This document shows, one piece after another, positions 11,307-23,030 of a stretch of DNA of 64,000 nt (positions are counted from its first letter, which is position 1; each line of letters begins with the position of its first letter). The stretch is from positions 72,416,684 to 72,480,683 of the forward strand of contig OX578139.1 in NCBI GenBank assembly GCA_951213105.1, written 5' to 3'. Both the position numbers and the translations under genes were made by a program. The DNA comes from Amaurobius ferox. Taxonomy: Eukaryota > Arthropoda > Arachnida > Araneae > Amaurobiidae. The notes beneath the pieces are model-generated. The model was not told where the DNA came from. It made no database searches and saw only the letters and a program-made list of their open reading frames with translations.

Positions 11307-11987
11307 TTATTGCCTCCTCTTTGCCATCGTTTTTTTTAAAAAACAAGGGATATCTTGCAATACCGGCATTCGGTTTTCATTATTGCAAGATTCGAAATTA
11401 TAATTATCACGAAATATGATTGTATTTAGTCCATAAGGGTAAGCTGTTCCATATTGGTGGATATGGGTATTTTCCCACCACAATCTCTCTTGCAGTTTGG
11501 GTACAACATCGATGATAGTAACAGTTATTTTTGAGAAATCATGGTATCCAAAATGACGAAGTTCCAAATTAGTTATATGTGCATCCGTTTTAAGTGATTT
11601 ACCAACTTGACTGCGATGTAAGTTAATGCGTAAGTGCAGGCGATTTTTGGTTTGGCCGATATATTTAACTTGGCATGTTAGGCATGTAATACAATAGATG
11701 ACATTAAAAGTCTTGCAAAATATTCCATAACTGGGGTTGGTAGTAGATATTTGAAGAGGGTCTGCCACTGGGCAGAGTTTACATCGATGGGATTTACATC
11801 TTTGGAACTTGAAGGCACGTATATTATTAAAATAATGACTATATGTACAATTAAAAAACGGAGATCCAGTATGTTTATGGATCGAGTCAGTAGAACATCT
11901 AGAAACATTACAGACATTTTTTATATTTGCGACAAGGTTGGCAGCATCATGTTGTATAGGCGAGAAATACTTCTTTAAATTGGACAT
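11307..11987 (-). CDS. PLE1 GIY-YIG endonuclease
   Basis: A 226-residue open frame. A Cys cluster (C64, C69, C72) precedes the nuclease. The GIY-YIG core is V96-I-Y98 and Y109-I-G111, with CITCLTC between them, Arg120 in HLRINLH, and a catalytic Glu candidate in QERLWWENTHIHQYG (E167 or E172). The HQYGTAYPYGLN ending is typical of PLE endonucleases. The family nicks target DNA to prime reverse transcription. An in-frame TAA lies about 30 nt upstream of the first Met, so the N-terminus is probably complete. The frame ends after a TTTTTTAAAAAAAA tract (about 11331-11344), and the RT frame is offset by one base there. Single-ORF relatives suggest an ancestral fusion. Confidence 0.85.
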   Translation of the reverse strand: MSNLKKYFSPIQHDAANLVANIKNVCNVSRCSTDSIHKHTGSPFFNCTYSHYFNNIRAFKFQRCKSHRCKLCPVADPLQISTTNPSYGIFCKTFNVIYCITCLTCQVKYIGQTKNRLHLRINLHRSQVGKSLKTDAHITNLELRHFGYHDFSKITVTIIDVVPKLQERLWWENTHIHQYGTAYPYGLNTIIFRDNYNFESCNNENRMPVLQDIPCFLKKTMAKRRQ

Positions 11988-12240
11988 GTCAAAGGAAGAT
12001 ACAAGGGTAAATGGTTATCGATTATACAACTACCCTGTAATTGTTGTATCACCGGGCAAATACAGTATGACTGTATTTTTGCCAGTCGCTAAAATATATA
12101 GTTGTATTCATTTCATATTTCATTTCAACAGTTTATAATTCTTGTTGAGGAGTAGAGGTAATTCATATGTCCATAATAATACGTAGAGATCTACGCTGAG
12201 TATCATCATCAAAGTAAAAATGCTATGCAATTATGCTATG

Positions 12241-12290
12241 CATTTATGCTATGCAATTGGTCGTTTCCCTCTTTTATTTGAATCTTATAT
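12241..12290. repeat. PLE1 49-bp inverted terminus with ATGCTATGCA tandem
   Basis: From 12241 the plus strand matches the reverse complement of 8903-8952 essentially perfectly up to the AT tract. Just inside, at 12220-12255, ATGCTATGCA(A/T)TT occurs three times in tandem. Inverted end copies are known in Penelope-type elements. The near-identity argues for a recent insertion. Confidence 0.75.
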
Positions 12291-12472
12291 ATATATATAT
12301 ATATACTATTACAATAAAGTGAAACAAAAATGGGATATATCCTATAGAAGCCTGAAATTAAAAGAACGATTCACTACAAAGGAGGAGGCGCAAATGCTGC
12401 TCAATTTCCCTAGTAGAATACATGATTGTAAGCATATAAAGACGGGAGTGACTATATGAATTACATAAAAAT

Positions 12473-12543
12473 GGCAGGGGTGGATTGCGACACCCCTTTC
12501 CCGCTTAAAGCAGCTTTTACAACCCGGGTAACGCTCACGGCAC
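12473..12543 (-). other. PLE-end structured block, copy 2 (PLE1 5' side)
   Basis: Direct-orientation relative of the block at 8954. Hairpin 12476-12497 has a stem AGGGGTG/CACCCCT, a compensated A-T to G-C change against copy 1, and the same GATTGCGA loop. The surrounding 12385-12600 is diverged from 8868-9100. It may therefore be a flanking pseudo-LTR or the end of an older neighbouring insertion. The long-range stem seen in copies 1 and 3 is not supported here. Confidence 0.6.
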
Positions 12544-12600
12544 CAACATAATTCCATGGTCAGTCTCCCAAATGTGCGAAAACAAAAGCACCAGAACAGA

Positions 12601-15551
12601 CTCAGAACCAAAGAAGAAATAAACGAATTTTGAAAGAGAAACATCCGTCAGTCGAACCCAATGGAACATCTCCTTATAAAAGTAAAGTTGCTCATGCGCA
12701 GAGATATATCAGGATAACAGTTTCGCAGTCATGAATATTAAACCTCAATTATCAATATTTAGATTACAACTCTTCTTTAAAAAATGAATTCTAAAAAATG
12801 AATTGTAATTGTCTTTATATGCTTACAATCATATATATATATATATTATGCATATGTGTGTGTGTGTGTGTGTGTGTGTGATTAGAAAGTAGACATGCAC
12901 CAAAAAATTACAGTACACATAACACAATCACGTATACTGCAATGTTGCAAAATATTACAATGATCTAAAAGTTGTGATAAATGTTCAAAGTGTACCATAA
13001 CGTTTAGTGACACTTCAAAATGCATTCTTGAAGAAGTCGTTCGACACAGCATAGATCAAGGTCGGACGGTCTGGGTCTCAACAACAACAACAACAACAGC
13101 ACAGAACAACTTGCGAATGTATCCTGTGATGGCTGTTTTGAAATCATCACGTGCGCAAGGATTGTTCGAATACATTGAGTTTTTCAATGCACTCTAGAGA
13201 TAAAAGTCAGGCGGGGAAAAAACTTTTTAATCATTGTAATTTATCGCAATTGTTTTAGTGTGTTTCGGGCGTGGCAGTAATCAGATGCACAGAGTTTTTT
13301 TGATCACGCTGTGTATACTTACTATTTATATAGTAATTACTTCACTATATGTAAATATAGTAGTTAAAATTGTATTAGAAAACTTGCCCCTTCTAATGCA
13401 CCATTCACCTTCCTCCTCTACGTGCAAAAGGTTCTGAAAGAAACACATAATTGTTGGCTCTTGAGCGCAATACGTAATGTGATGTGGAATCAGCATATGT
13501 GGATTCCCATTGAGGCAGCTGTTCCAAATGACAGTCAGTATGTTGTAAATATTGACACGTTTTAGTGTCATTTTATATAGTCAGAATGGCGCCTTTGTTG
13601 TATCTCTGCTGGGTGTGTTCGTTATTGAATAAAATAGCAAATACACAAATATCACACCCTCTTTCTACGCTTGTATATCCATAATTGGAACTAGTACACT
13701 TCCTGGTTTCACATAATCAATGCAGTGATATACATCACATGCATTTAACGTTCTTTTACTCATTCCGATATTATTAAAAATTTGATAAGCATTTAATTAT
13801 TTTTGAAAATATTGCTAAAATATAATTTTCTTTTGAAATTTCGAAAATAAAAATAATAAATAGTTTAACAGTTCGCAACAAAATACAAAAAGTTAAAAAT
13901 TAAGCCACATTGATAAATTGAATAATAAATTCTATAATAAATCAAACAATGAATACTGTAAAAATCGAATAATAAATATTATAACAAATCATACTACCAC
14001 ATATCAAATAATAATTACTATAGCAAATAAAATGATAAATACTATAGCAAACCAAACTAATAACAATTTACCTTGTTAAACAATGCGAATTCTCAGTCAC
14101 CAACACGCAACTCTTAAATAGAACTCAGAAAAAATATTATTATGTGTACTTTTGCACCGACAATTCCCCTAACTTCAAATACGCAAAGTGCAAAAATTAG
14201 TTCGGTAATAGAGCTAACAGCCGGATATCCGGTTAGAAGTTTAATTTACTGAAGTACAGTTTTCCACCGTTTTAGGAGAAAACTATTTTGCATTGCGAAA
14301 TACTTGTTAATACCAAGAAATTTATGCTATGCCAATTTATGCTTTGCCAATCGCTATATGATTTGTAATTTTTATTACAAATAAAAATCTTAAATGAAAA
14401 TGAAAAGTAATGTATAAATAAATGATATTAACAAACAATACGCGAAATTGGATTTCAAGTAATATTTCAAAGTTTTGTGAAATTAATTTAATTTCAAGTT
14501 TTGATTTAAATGATATTACAATTCGCTTATAATAAAATATACACATTGTTTTAAATACATCGTTTTAATATATTCTTATAATATATTGCTTTAAATTCAA
14601 TTGTTTATATGATCACTAGAGTAAATGTTTAAACTAAATATCTTACCTTTAAATGTAATAAATGGATTAAAATTATGGATTGATATTGCACATTTCTTAA
14701 TTCATTACTGTGTGAATTCAGTGGCAAATACATTGGTAAGTGATATATAACTTTTAATTTTGATAAGAAATTTGCGTAAGAGTAGCTAATTGGATTTTCG
14801 GAAGACCCGAATCCGATTCATGGCTCTGCGCAAATTGTCTCTGTGTTCACGCAGGGAACGGGAACCTTAAATATGTGGGTTTTAAAGTCCTCCTCAGAGA
14901 TTGGTGGTAGGGAGGAGGAGGAAGCGGGTCTTGTGGATCTAAATTAGGTGGCACTGTCTCGGCCGTCCAAACAGGTAACTTACACCTTCGGGTAGATCGG
15001 ATGGTGTGGGTCGAAGGAAAGAAAGAAAGAGAGGGACGCAATATTTGCCTACAGCAAGACATGTAAATGAAAAGTATAAATAGTGTATATCCTAATGAAT
15101 GCTGAACTTAATTTACTTCTTTACTTTGTGTCATTTTTTTCATCTAGCAAAACTATTTTCAACAAACGAAAATTTATATTTTTTATTTGATTTTAAAATA
15201 ATGTATACAAATACTGGTTTAGAAATCTCCAAAAATATTTTCACCAACAATCCCTCCATGTAATGTTTAATTTTCATCGATTTCCAATAGCCATATTATG
15301 GTACTTTTCAAAAATAGAAAATTAGAATAGATTTGAGAAAAAATACCATATAAGGTAAAAACTGATAAAAGTAGCTTTGGCATAAGAATTTCTGCTTTTA
15401 TTTTTAAAATATATTTAAAAAGTTTCACAATATAATTCCATGAGTTACATGATTCCATGAGTTGAGTCAGATGAGATATTATTGTACTTTCACACAACAT
15501 AGTGAATAAAATTAATACTTTGTAGCATCTAATTTAAATACAGAAGAAAAA
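12601..15551. other. Unassigned spacer with AT/GT microsatellite
   Basis: An (AT)n-(GT)n tract lies at 12833-12881. A 32-bp string at 13059-13098 running into (CAA)n is shared with the Tc1 fossil at 56213. Otherwise this is AT-rich with scattered short frames; a purine-rich tract (AAGG/AAAG) lies near 15015-15030. No gene is supported. Confidence 0.5.
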
Positions 15552-16464
15552 AATCTGATGTGGCCAACACATGACATTCCTTATATATAGCAATGTACTA
15601 CTTTTACAGTAAAAAAATAGGTTTTTCTTATAGTAGATACTTATAATCTTTCCAAAATATTGAATATTCGTCATTAGTCGTCATTTTTATTGATTTAGCG
15701 TCATTTTTATCCATTTGGCAAGATTTTCGTTAATTTGGCAGCATTAAAAAAATCGCCACGTTGGCGACATTCCGGCAAATTTGTCGCCAAAATCTCGCCA
15801 AGCGTTATAAACGGAGAAATAAGTTATTCTTATAGCAGATAAATAACTATTGGTGTTCAAATACAAAAGTATTACTCGAAGTATCTTTTCTCATGAATGG
15901 AACGAGCTAGATCCACGAGAATGATGTCACAAAAATTATCACCTGATATTACATATGAAAAGTGAAAAGGTCTCTCAACAGTTAATATATTTTTTTTTAA
16001 TTTATGGGATTTTTTGATAAATTTATTTTAAAAATGTGCAATATCTCGAGAACGGTTCATGCTAGCGTTCTAAAGTTTATGTCAATAGTTTTCTAAGGAA
16101 AAATTACTAAAGAAATGTGTATTTGTGCAACTTTATTAAAATTTTTATTTTTTTATGATTCTTTCAAAATTTCACTCGAAAATTTAGGGGTGTTCTGAAC
16201 ATTCGATAACGTTTATAAACAATAGGCTTCCAGTGTTTACGTATTGGGATTTTTGTACCAAATTTCGTTCGAATCGCTCTAATCGTTCATGAGGTATAGT
16301 CTCCACAGTCTCACTGACACACACACACACACACAGACATCATCTCAAAAATGTTTGATTCGTGATCAGGGATGCTTGAAACTTGCTCTCCCGTCGAAAA
16401 CTCGATTTTGAATTTTCGACCCTGTCACAATACTTTTCTTTTACATTATGTATCTAAAGCAAGT
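15552..16464 (-). mobile_element. HINE-A repeat, copy b
   Basis: Same family and orientation as copy a. The left terminus is AATCTGATGTGGCCAACACATGAC and the hairpin end is degraded (ACTTTTCTTTTACATTATG...). A CA tract lies at 16316-16336. It sits head-to-head with copy c, 123 bp away. Confidence 0.8.
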
Positions 16465-16587
16465 AATATATGTGTCTCAATACCCCTATAGATAGTTATG
16501 TCTTCTGATTAGATGAAGATCTATATTTGATCCTCCAGGAGACAGAGTTATTCAAAGCCTTAAAGTGCATAGTAATTACATATTTTT

Positions 16588-17564
16588 ACTTTCCTTATAT
16601 ACAATAATGTATAAGGAAAGTATTGTGACAGGGTCGAGATTTCGAATTCGAGTTTTCGACGGGAGAGCTCGTTTTAAGCATCCCTGATCACGAATCGAAT
16701 ATTTTTGAAGTGATGTTTCTGTATGCGTGTGTGTGTGTGTAAAAGTATGTGTGTGTGTGTGTAAAATTATGTGTGTGTGTGTGTGTGTGTGTGTTAGTGA
16801 GGCTTTGGCGACGATAACTGAAGAACGAATGGACCGAATCGAACGAAATTTGGTACAAAACATACAATCTGTAAACACTGGAAGCCTATTGTTTTTATAC
16901 GAAATCGAATGTTGAGAACCACCTTAAATTTTCGAGTGAAATTTTGAAAAAATTGTCAAAAAATCAAAGCCCCTAATAAAGGTACGCAAATAGACATTTC
17001 CTATGCAATTCTTCATTAGAAAACGATTGACATAAGTTTTAGATCGCTAACATGATCCGTTCTCGAGATATTGCACATTTTTCAAAAAAGTTATCAAAAA
17101 GTCTAAAATAAAAAAAAAATATTTCCTATTGAGAAACATCTTCACTTTTCATATGTAATACCATTCGATAAATTGGGTGACATCATTCTCGTGGATCTAG
17201 CTCGTTCCATTCATGAAAAACGATACTTTGAGTAATACTTTTGTATTTGAACGACAATAGTCATTTATCTGCTGTATTAAGAACGTATATCTCCGTCCAT
17301 AACGCTTGGCGAGATTTTGGCGACGAATTTGGTGAAATGTCGCCAAATTGGGGACTTTTTAAAATGTTTCTAAATTAACGAAAGACTCGCCAAATGGATA
17401 AAAATGACGCTAAATCAATGAAAATGACGACTAATTGCCGAAAATTCAATATCTTGAAAAGAATATAAATATCTAATATAAAAATAATCTATTTTTTTAT
17501 TGTAAAAGTTGTAAATTCATTGCATTATATAAGGAAAATCATGTGCTGCACACATCAGATTTTT
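16588..17564 (+). mobile_element. HINE-A repeat, copy c
   Basis: Starts with ACTTTCCTTATATAC and ends CACATCAGATTTTT. Its GT tracts (16728-16795) are split by AAAGTATG and AAAATTATG. Those tracts generate low-complexity His/Thr- and Val/Cys-rich open frames on the two strands that should not be read as genes. Confidence 0.85.
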
Positions 17565-18030
17565 AATTTATTTGGATCAGTGCTAAATAGAATTTCAAAC
17601 AAGGGTAACTTGCTGAAATTACGAAAAAAAAATGGCAGTAACTTACGAAATGTTTTGTTAAGATTCCGAGGATTGTTACATTACATTTTACGCTGCATAT
17701 AAAACAAACATATGTTCAATTTGTTATGTATGGCACAAAACCCGCCTGTAAATCGTAAACCTACAATAATTTTCAATAATATCAGTGTGTCGTCTGTTCT
17801 CATTCAATGTGTCGTCTGTTCTCATTCAATGTGTCGTCGGTTTCTCTTTCTGCGTGTGTGAGTGTGTTTGTGATTCTGTGGAGACAATGATTTTCGATTT
17901 AATTGGAAGCATAGTATTAATTTTTGCAGGATTATTTAAATTGTTAAATGTCAGAGGTATATTTATTTGTAAAAAAGGAGTAAGTCTTCACTTAATTAAC
18001 TTTATATAGATAATGTATAGATAATGTAAT
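17565..18030. other. Unassigned spacer between HINE-A copies
   Basis: Contains a short tandem repeat (GTGTCGTCTGTTCTCATTCAAT, twice, 17788-17832). No gene recognised. Confidence 0.4.
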
Positions 18031-18971
18031 GTCTCCTTATATAGATAACGTATAAGGAACGTATTGTGACGGAGTCGAAAATTCGATTTCGAGTTTTTGA
18101 CGGGAGAGCATGTTTCAAGCATCCCTGATCACGAATCGAACATTTTTGAAGTGATGTCTGTCTGTGTGTGTGAAAGTATGTGTGTATGTGTGTGTCAGTG
18201 AGACTGTGGAGATGATAACTGATGACCAAATGGACCTATTCGAAAGAAATTTGGTACAAAAATCAAAATCCGTGAATACCAGAAGCCTGTTGTTTTTAAA
18301 CGTAATCGAATGTTCAGAATCCCACTAAATTGTCGAGTGAAATTTTGAAAAAATCATCAAAAAATCAAAACCTTTAATAAAATTATGCAAATAGACATTT
18401 CTAATGTAATTTTTCCTTAGAAAATGATTGACCTAAACTTTAGAACGCTAGCATGAACCGTTTTCGAGATATTGCACATTTTTAAAATAAATTTATCAAA
18501 AATCCCATAAATTATAAAAAATATATTAACTGTTGAGAAACATGTTCACTTTTCATATGTAATATCATGAGATAATTTGAGTGATATCATTCTCGTGGAT
18601 CTAGCTCGTTCCATTCATGAGAAAATATACTTTGAGTAATACTTTTGTATTTGAACGGCAATAGTTATTTATCTGCTATAAGAATAACTTATTTCTCTGT
18701 CCATAACGCTTGGCAACATTCTGGCGCCAAATTTGGCGGAATGTCGCCAACTTGGTGACTTTTTTAAATGTTGCCAAATTAACGAAAATCTCGCCAAATG
18801 GATAAAAATGACACTAAATCAGTGAAAATGACGACTAATTGAAGAAAATTCAATTTTTTGGTAAGAATATAAATAGCTACTAAAAGAAAAACATATTTTT
18901 TTTATAGTAAAAATAGTAAATTCGTTGCATTATATAAGAAAAGTCATGTGTTGCTCACATCAGACTTTTTT
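18031..18971 (+). mobile_element. HINE-A repeat, copy d
   Basis: Diverged head (CTCCTTATATAGATAACG) and intact tail (AAGAAAAGTCATGTGTTGCTCACATCAGAC). The GT tract is short. The body contains GGCGGAATGTCGCCAACTTGG-type repeats of the GGCGA/TCGCC motif, as in the other copies. Confidence 0.8.
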
Positions 18972-19339
18972 TAAGTTACAAAAAATATATATATATAAGA
19001 ATATATCGGCAGCGCCTCTAGTTCGACGGGCCTAGGTGGTTTCGCGTGAGCAACGTGTATTTTTGTGGAAGTTGGTCTTTTATAGATATTTTCAAACAGT
19101 TCAAAATATTAAAACACCGAAATTATTGCCACTATATTTCCAAAACTAAGAATCTGATCCGAAATTCAATTATATATCATTATAGGGCTTTTAAAGGACT
19201 ACAAATATTCATAGCGAGAACTTTTAGTTTTCCCTTTGGTTTCAAGCGATATCTCGACCATAGTCTTCACTTCAAAATATCAGACTATTTTACTAACTTT
19301 ATTGGTATTTATTATAAGAGAGACACTTGATACATCCAT
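18972..19339. other. Unassigned spacer
   Basis: No feature supported. GCAGCGCCTCTAG near 19010 is locally GC-rich. Confidence 0.4.
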
Positions 19340-19501
19340 CATTTGCTTAAACATCGGCCGGAATTGTGAACCATTTAGCCGTCACATGTCGTTGCGCCTG
19401 CATATCCAATGCCTACAGCATCCACTCGAACCCACATCCCGGTGGCCGTGCGAGCACGAGTTAACGCTTGCCTCGACCTCTGAGCCACCGCGTCGGCCCC
19501 A
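19340..19501 (-). mobile_element. tRNA-derived SINE, second family
   Basis: On the minus strand an A box like GTGGCTCAGAGG lies near the 5' end (about 19485), and a B-box-like GGTTCGAGTGG follows at about 19425-19435. The flank starts GGGGCCGACGCGG. The extra arm makes it longer than a tRNA gene, and the B box departs from GGTTCGAATCC in its last bases, so a SINE head is more likely than a tRNA. Confidence 0.6.
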
Positions 19502-21290
19502 TTAACGGGATTTAAACTAAATTATACAATATCTTTGACAAGATTAAAGATTTAAGGGAATCTATAAACTTTGCTGGTGATAATGTGACCTTTTAACTTT
19601 GGAACTTTGATATATATGGCCTCACAGTGCTTCTAATTAAAAATAAATGAGCAGAAATGCTTAGAGGTTATGACAAGTAGTTCTTGAGATTTTATAAACT
19701 TTACATTTCCACGGGAAATGACGAAATAATAACGCGAATTACAGGAATTCTTCATGCTTAACTTTAGTAGTTAGCAACGTTATTGCTTTTCAGAGCTATC
19801 TAGTTATAGAAAGCTCTGACATAATGCTATTATTTTCTCAGAATAGGGAAATTTGATAATTTATTGTGAAAATCATGAGCTGGACACATCAGACTTTTAA
19901 AATTATTGTCATTAATTGCAATATGTAATTCATAAGTTGTCAAGAAAGCATAATGTCTTATAGTTCTGCCAACTCAAAGTATTGGGTGGCTCCTTTTTAT
20001 CGTTCGAAATGAACAAAAATGAAATAACTAAACAACACTAAATCATCCCAAAATATTATTCTTTCCACTCTATTAGTATGTGACAATCTGTTCTGTAACG
20101 TAAGGGGATTTCGTGGGAAGTAATCTGAATGTTGAAAAAACTCCATCCGATTTTAGCTATAGGATTTACACGAGGCGCAGGAAGAAATCGAAATTTCAAT
20201 ATTTCGTAGAATGGAACATCATCTTAATTAGAAGAATCAGTGTTGCCAATAAACTTTCTTACAGGAACTTGAATAGTTTCAGAGGAAGAAGGAATTTTAA
20301 AGTTGTAGAGTGAAAATAATTACTTTGTATGACTATATAAGATTATTAACGAAGTTTTGGTCGTATAATTAGTACTAAATGATGATTAGTTATGATCCAT
20401 GTAATGTCAATACTGCAGGAATTAAATGTATGGAATTAGAGTGCCAACAGCGCTAATTTATTGGAAATTATTTGCATTGAGCATATTGAGAGCTCTTATT
20501 TAGTGGACTTCGCACACTATACAAGGTAATTATTCTCAAGATATGATTTGGAGCTAATTCAAGGTCGACTAGTAACAAGGTTGGCATTTTAAACGTTGGA
20601 AAACATGCCGAAATGGGGTCAATTGTCTGCTCAGACGCTAATAAAATTCCGACGGATCTAAGTATAATAAATTTACTAACCTGTAGCAGACTGTGCAATT
20701 TACAAAATAAGGAGTCTCCGACTTCTCCTCGCCAACTCCTAAAGCTCGCCCCCTGTTTACGGACGGTCAATAACCACTGGAGCTCAATTTGCGGATTTTT
20801 TTTTAGCTGACCGCTACTCAGGCGTAATCTCTTGTTTACACTCATCAAACTCTGGACCTTGTTTCACGAGCTCTTTCACCCCTCATGTAACTAGCGGACG
20901 ACCCCCCCCCCCCTCCTGTTCGCTATTTCGTGGACGCACATGGTCTCCCCTCCTAGACGTGATGGCGTACTAACAACTGTACAGCATTTTACGAGTTTCA
21001 TTCTTAGTGCGATGAGGTCGTTTTCACTTTGGTTGAATTTTATAATAATGTAAACAACTGAATCTGAGCAATAATTACCAGCTGCATGTTTTATCCCAGA
21101 TTTAGCTGATTCCACAACGTACGTGGTTTAAAATCTATACATATTAAATAATTTCAATCAAACAGTTACATAGTGTACAAGCTAGAATTTATAACACATG
21201 AAAAATTGGTTTTCGTAATTACTTTGTGTTTTTGTTTATTAGAATCAAGAATAAGATATGAAATTAACTGCAATAATAATTACAATTTAG
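19502..21290. other. Unassigned spacer
   Basis: A HINE-A tail remnant (GGACACATCAGACTTTT) lies at about 19860-19895. A C-tract (13 C) is at about 20900-20912. No gene is supported; the 126-codon minus frame at 20468-20848 has no family signature. Confidence 0.45.
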
Positions 21291-21660
21291 TCGTCATTGT
21301 CCATGACAACAATAATTGCAAAGTTCTCTGTTTATAAGAATCAATAATAAGGCATACCGTTATCCTCGGCTATCTTTGTGATGTTTCTGCCAGCAACTCA
21401 CCAAAAAGACATTGGAAATCGTCTGGACTCATCAACTCACCTGGCTCATATTGGCAATACAATAATTTATTTATTAATATTTAATTAACTAAGGACTAAA
21501 CCGTAATTGCACGCCCGTTTAACACATCTACGGGTTCATATTAGTAGCTGTAAATATATATACGGGTCCATATTAATATATGTAAAATATCAGAACTGTA
21601 TAATTTCCGTCGGTTCGTAATGCAGTGGCAAAAATTATCAAGATACATTTTACATATAGA
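21291..21660. repeat. Dispersed repeat family D, copy 1
   Basis: Shares an almost identical ~25-nt stretch (TTTGTGATGTTTCTGCCAGC core, near 21375) and collinear weaker matches (TTAATTAACTAAGG; TGTAAAATATCAGAACTGTA) with 47540-47860. The coding potential of this family is unknown. The matching minus-strand frame in the other copy has no recognised domain. Confidence 0.5.
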
Positions 21661-21804
21661 TAATTTTATTGTCTCTAAATACATTAATGTTAGACACTAA
21701 GTTTGCTAAAGCTATCCAGTTATTTGCTTTTTAACATAAATTGTTTCAAATTTTTTTTGTTGTTGAGCATTCATAGTGAAATTTATTTTACGAATGCATA
21801 TATA

Positions 21805-22757
21805 CAGGGTAGCAATAATTAAAGTAGAGGTATTTAGAGCCCGGTAGTGAGAAGACTGTTGGGCCAAACTCAACCAAATTTACAGTAAATGCTATTTAGA
21901 CCATGGGGTTTCGATTTTTAAAAGAACAAAAATAGTTCGGATTTTTGCTACCGTGGGCAAAAGTGGCGCTGGATAGGCATAGGAAGTACAGAAAGGTAAC
22001 ATTTTATATGCATTTTGAAAAGGACACCACATTTACATTTTTATACATATTTAGTACATTTTATAATACATTTGCATCTTACATTTACATACGTATGACA
22101 TTAATTTTTATATTGACATCATTTACATATGTGATTCAATATGTTTTCCTTGCATATGTTCCGAAAAGTGCATTCTCTGAACAACATTCTCTACTGCAGA
22201 ATGCAGTAGATGTCCATTAATGTGCTTGACGTGCAATGTTATTCGGCCCTTCAAAGTGGCTAAATTATCCACATTCCCTTGGTATACCAAGCGCTTTACA
22301 TGACCCCACAACCAAAAGTCACAGGGGGTGAGTTCAGGCGAACAGGCTGGCTTCTTCATAGGAAAAGCTCGACTAATTATTCAGTTGTTGGTAAAATGCT
22401 ATCGTAGGACTTCTTGTACCCGCAATCTAATATGAGGGGGTGCTCCATCCTACATAAATATCGCAGATTCAAGACATCCACGCAGTTGAAGTTGCGCAAT
22501 TACAAAGTTCAGCAGCATTATTCGATACCTCTCAGGATTGATGGAACTTTCTGTACGTCTTATGTCTATTTTACTCCAAAAATGGACCTTGCAGCGGCAC
22601 TTTAGCCCACGGTGGCAAAAAATCGAACTATTTTGTTCTTTCAAAAATCAAAACCTCATGGTCTGAATAGTATTTTCTGCAAATTTGGTTGAGTTTGATC
22701 CAACAGCTTTCTCCCTATCGGGCTCAAAACTCCTCTACTTTAATTATCGCCATCCTG
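21805..22757 (-). mobile_element. mariner-like deletion derivative with long TIRs
   Basis: TIRs of about 166 bp (21805-21971 and 22592-22757) begin CAGGGTAGCAATAATTAAAG and end CTTTAATTATCGCCATCCTG, flanked by TA on both sides. TA duplication is diagnostic of Tc1/mariner. Between the TIRs only the C-terminal half of a transposase remains on the minus strand. At 953 bp the element is too short to be autonomous. Confidence 0.8.
22123..22600 (-). pseudogene. mariner-like transposase C-terminal fragment
   Basis: Read across a few stops on the minus strand, the fragment contains NPERYRIMLLNF, then DGAPPHI (second catalytic Asp) and SPELTPCDFWLWG (third Asp in PCDF), followed by KRLVYQ and a helical tail. 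About 42 residues separate the two Asp through the stops, longer than classic DD34D and closer to the longer-spaced mariner relatives. The region carrying the first Asp is deleted. The last open piece is 22123-22359. Confidence 0.75.
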
Positions 22758-23030
22758 TATATTCTCGGATGCTTTTCTTCAGGTTAAAATATTTTAGTAT
22801 TAAGTATTTCATATAAAATAGAAAAACATACTTTAAAATGGTATAAATGGTACTATTATAGATTGACCCTATTTTTGTGGTAACCAATATTCTGTATTCT
22901 TTGCTATTATTTAAGTGGTTTCCTCTGTACCATGTTTAAGGACTTTACTTTCTTTTGCAATAGACTTTTCTGTGGAAGAGTTAAGCATTGTTCCGGAACG
23001 AACAAAAACGGTGTTCGAAAACCTTTTGCA
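22758..23030. other. Unassigned spacer
   Basis: Nothing recognised. Confidence 0.4.

Larger units (their letters stand above)
8903..12290 (-). mobile_element. PLE1: near-complete permuted Penelope-like element (Naiad-like)
   Basis: The element reads on the minus strand: 5' region (12290-11988), GIY-YIG endonuclease (EN), RT, then a 3' region with short tandem repeats (AGAAGCGACC type, 9120-9200), an A-tract on the plus strand at 9079-9104, and a structured block. Canonical Penelope elements have GIY-YIG after the RT; here it precedes it, as known for the Naiad/Chlamys clade. A 49-bp sequence at 12241-12290 recurs inverted at 8903-8952, so the ends form a terminal inverted repeat. AT tracts flank both sides. 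Outer limits are inferred from these repeats; no target duplication was found. Confidence 0.8.

Noticed and set aside
11331..11344. Programmed -1 frameshift at the A-run
   Set aside because: The RT frame is reached by +1 or -2, not -1, relative to the endonuclease frame, so the classical heptamer mechanism does not fit; a homopolymer indel is simpler.
16576..16878. His/Thr-rich frames in HINE-A copies (also 31787-32122, 46331-46606, 48806-49120)
   Set aside because: They arise from the CA/GT microsatellite and conserved repeat termini; the same frame recurs in each repeat copy with indels.
18217..18250. CTGATGA...CGAAAG in HINE-A copy d (CTGACGA in other copies)
   Set aside because: The other copies read CTGACGAACGAATGGACCG and CGAACGAAA, where the paired CGAAT/ATTCG is offset from hammerhead positions and no cleavage-site helix is seen.
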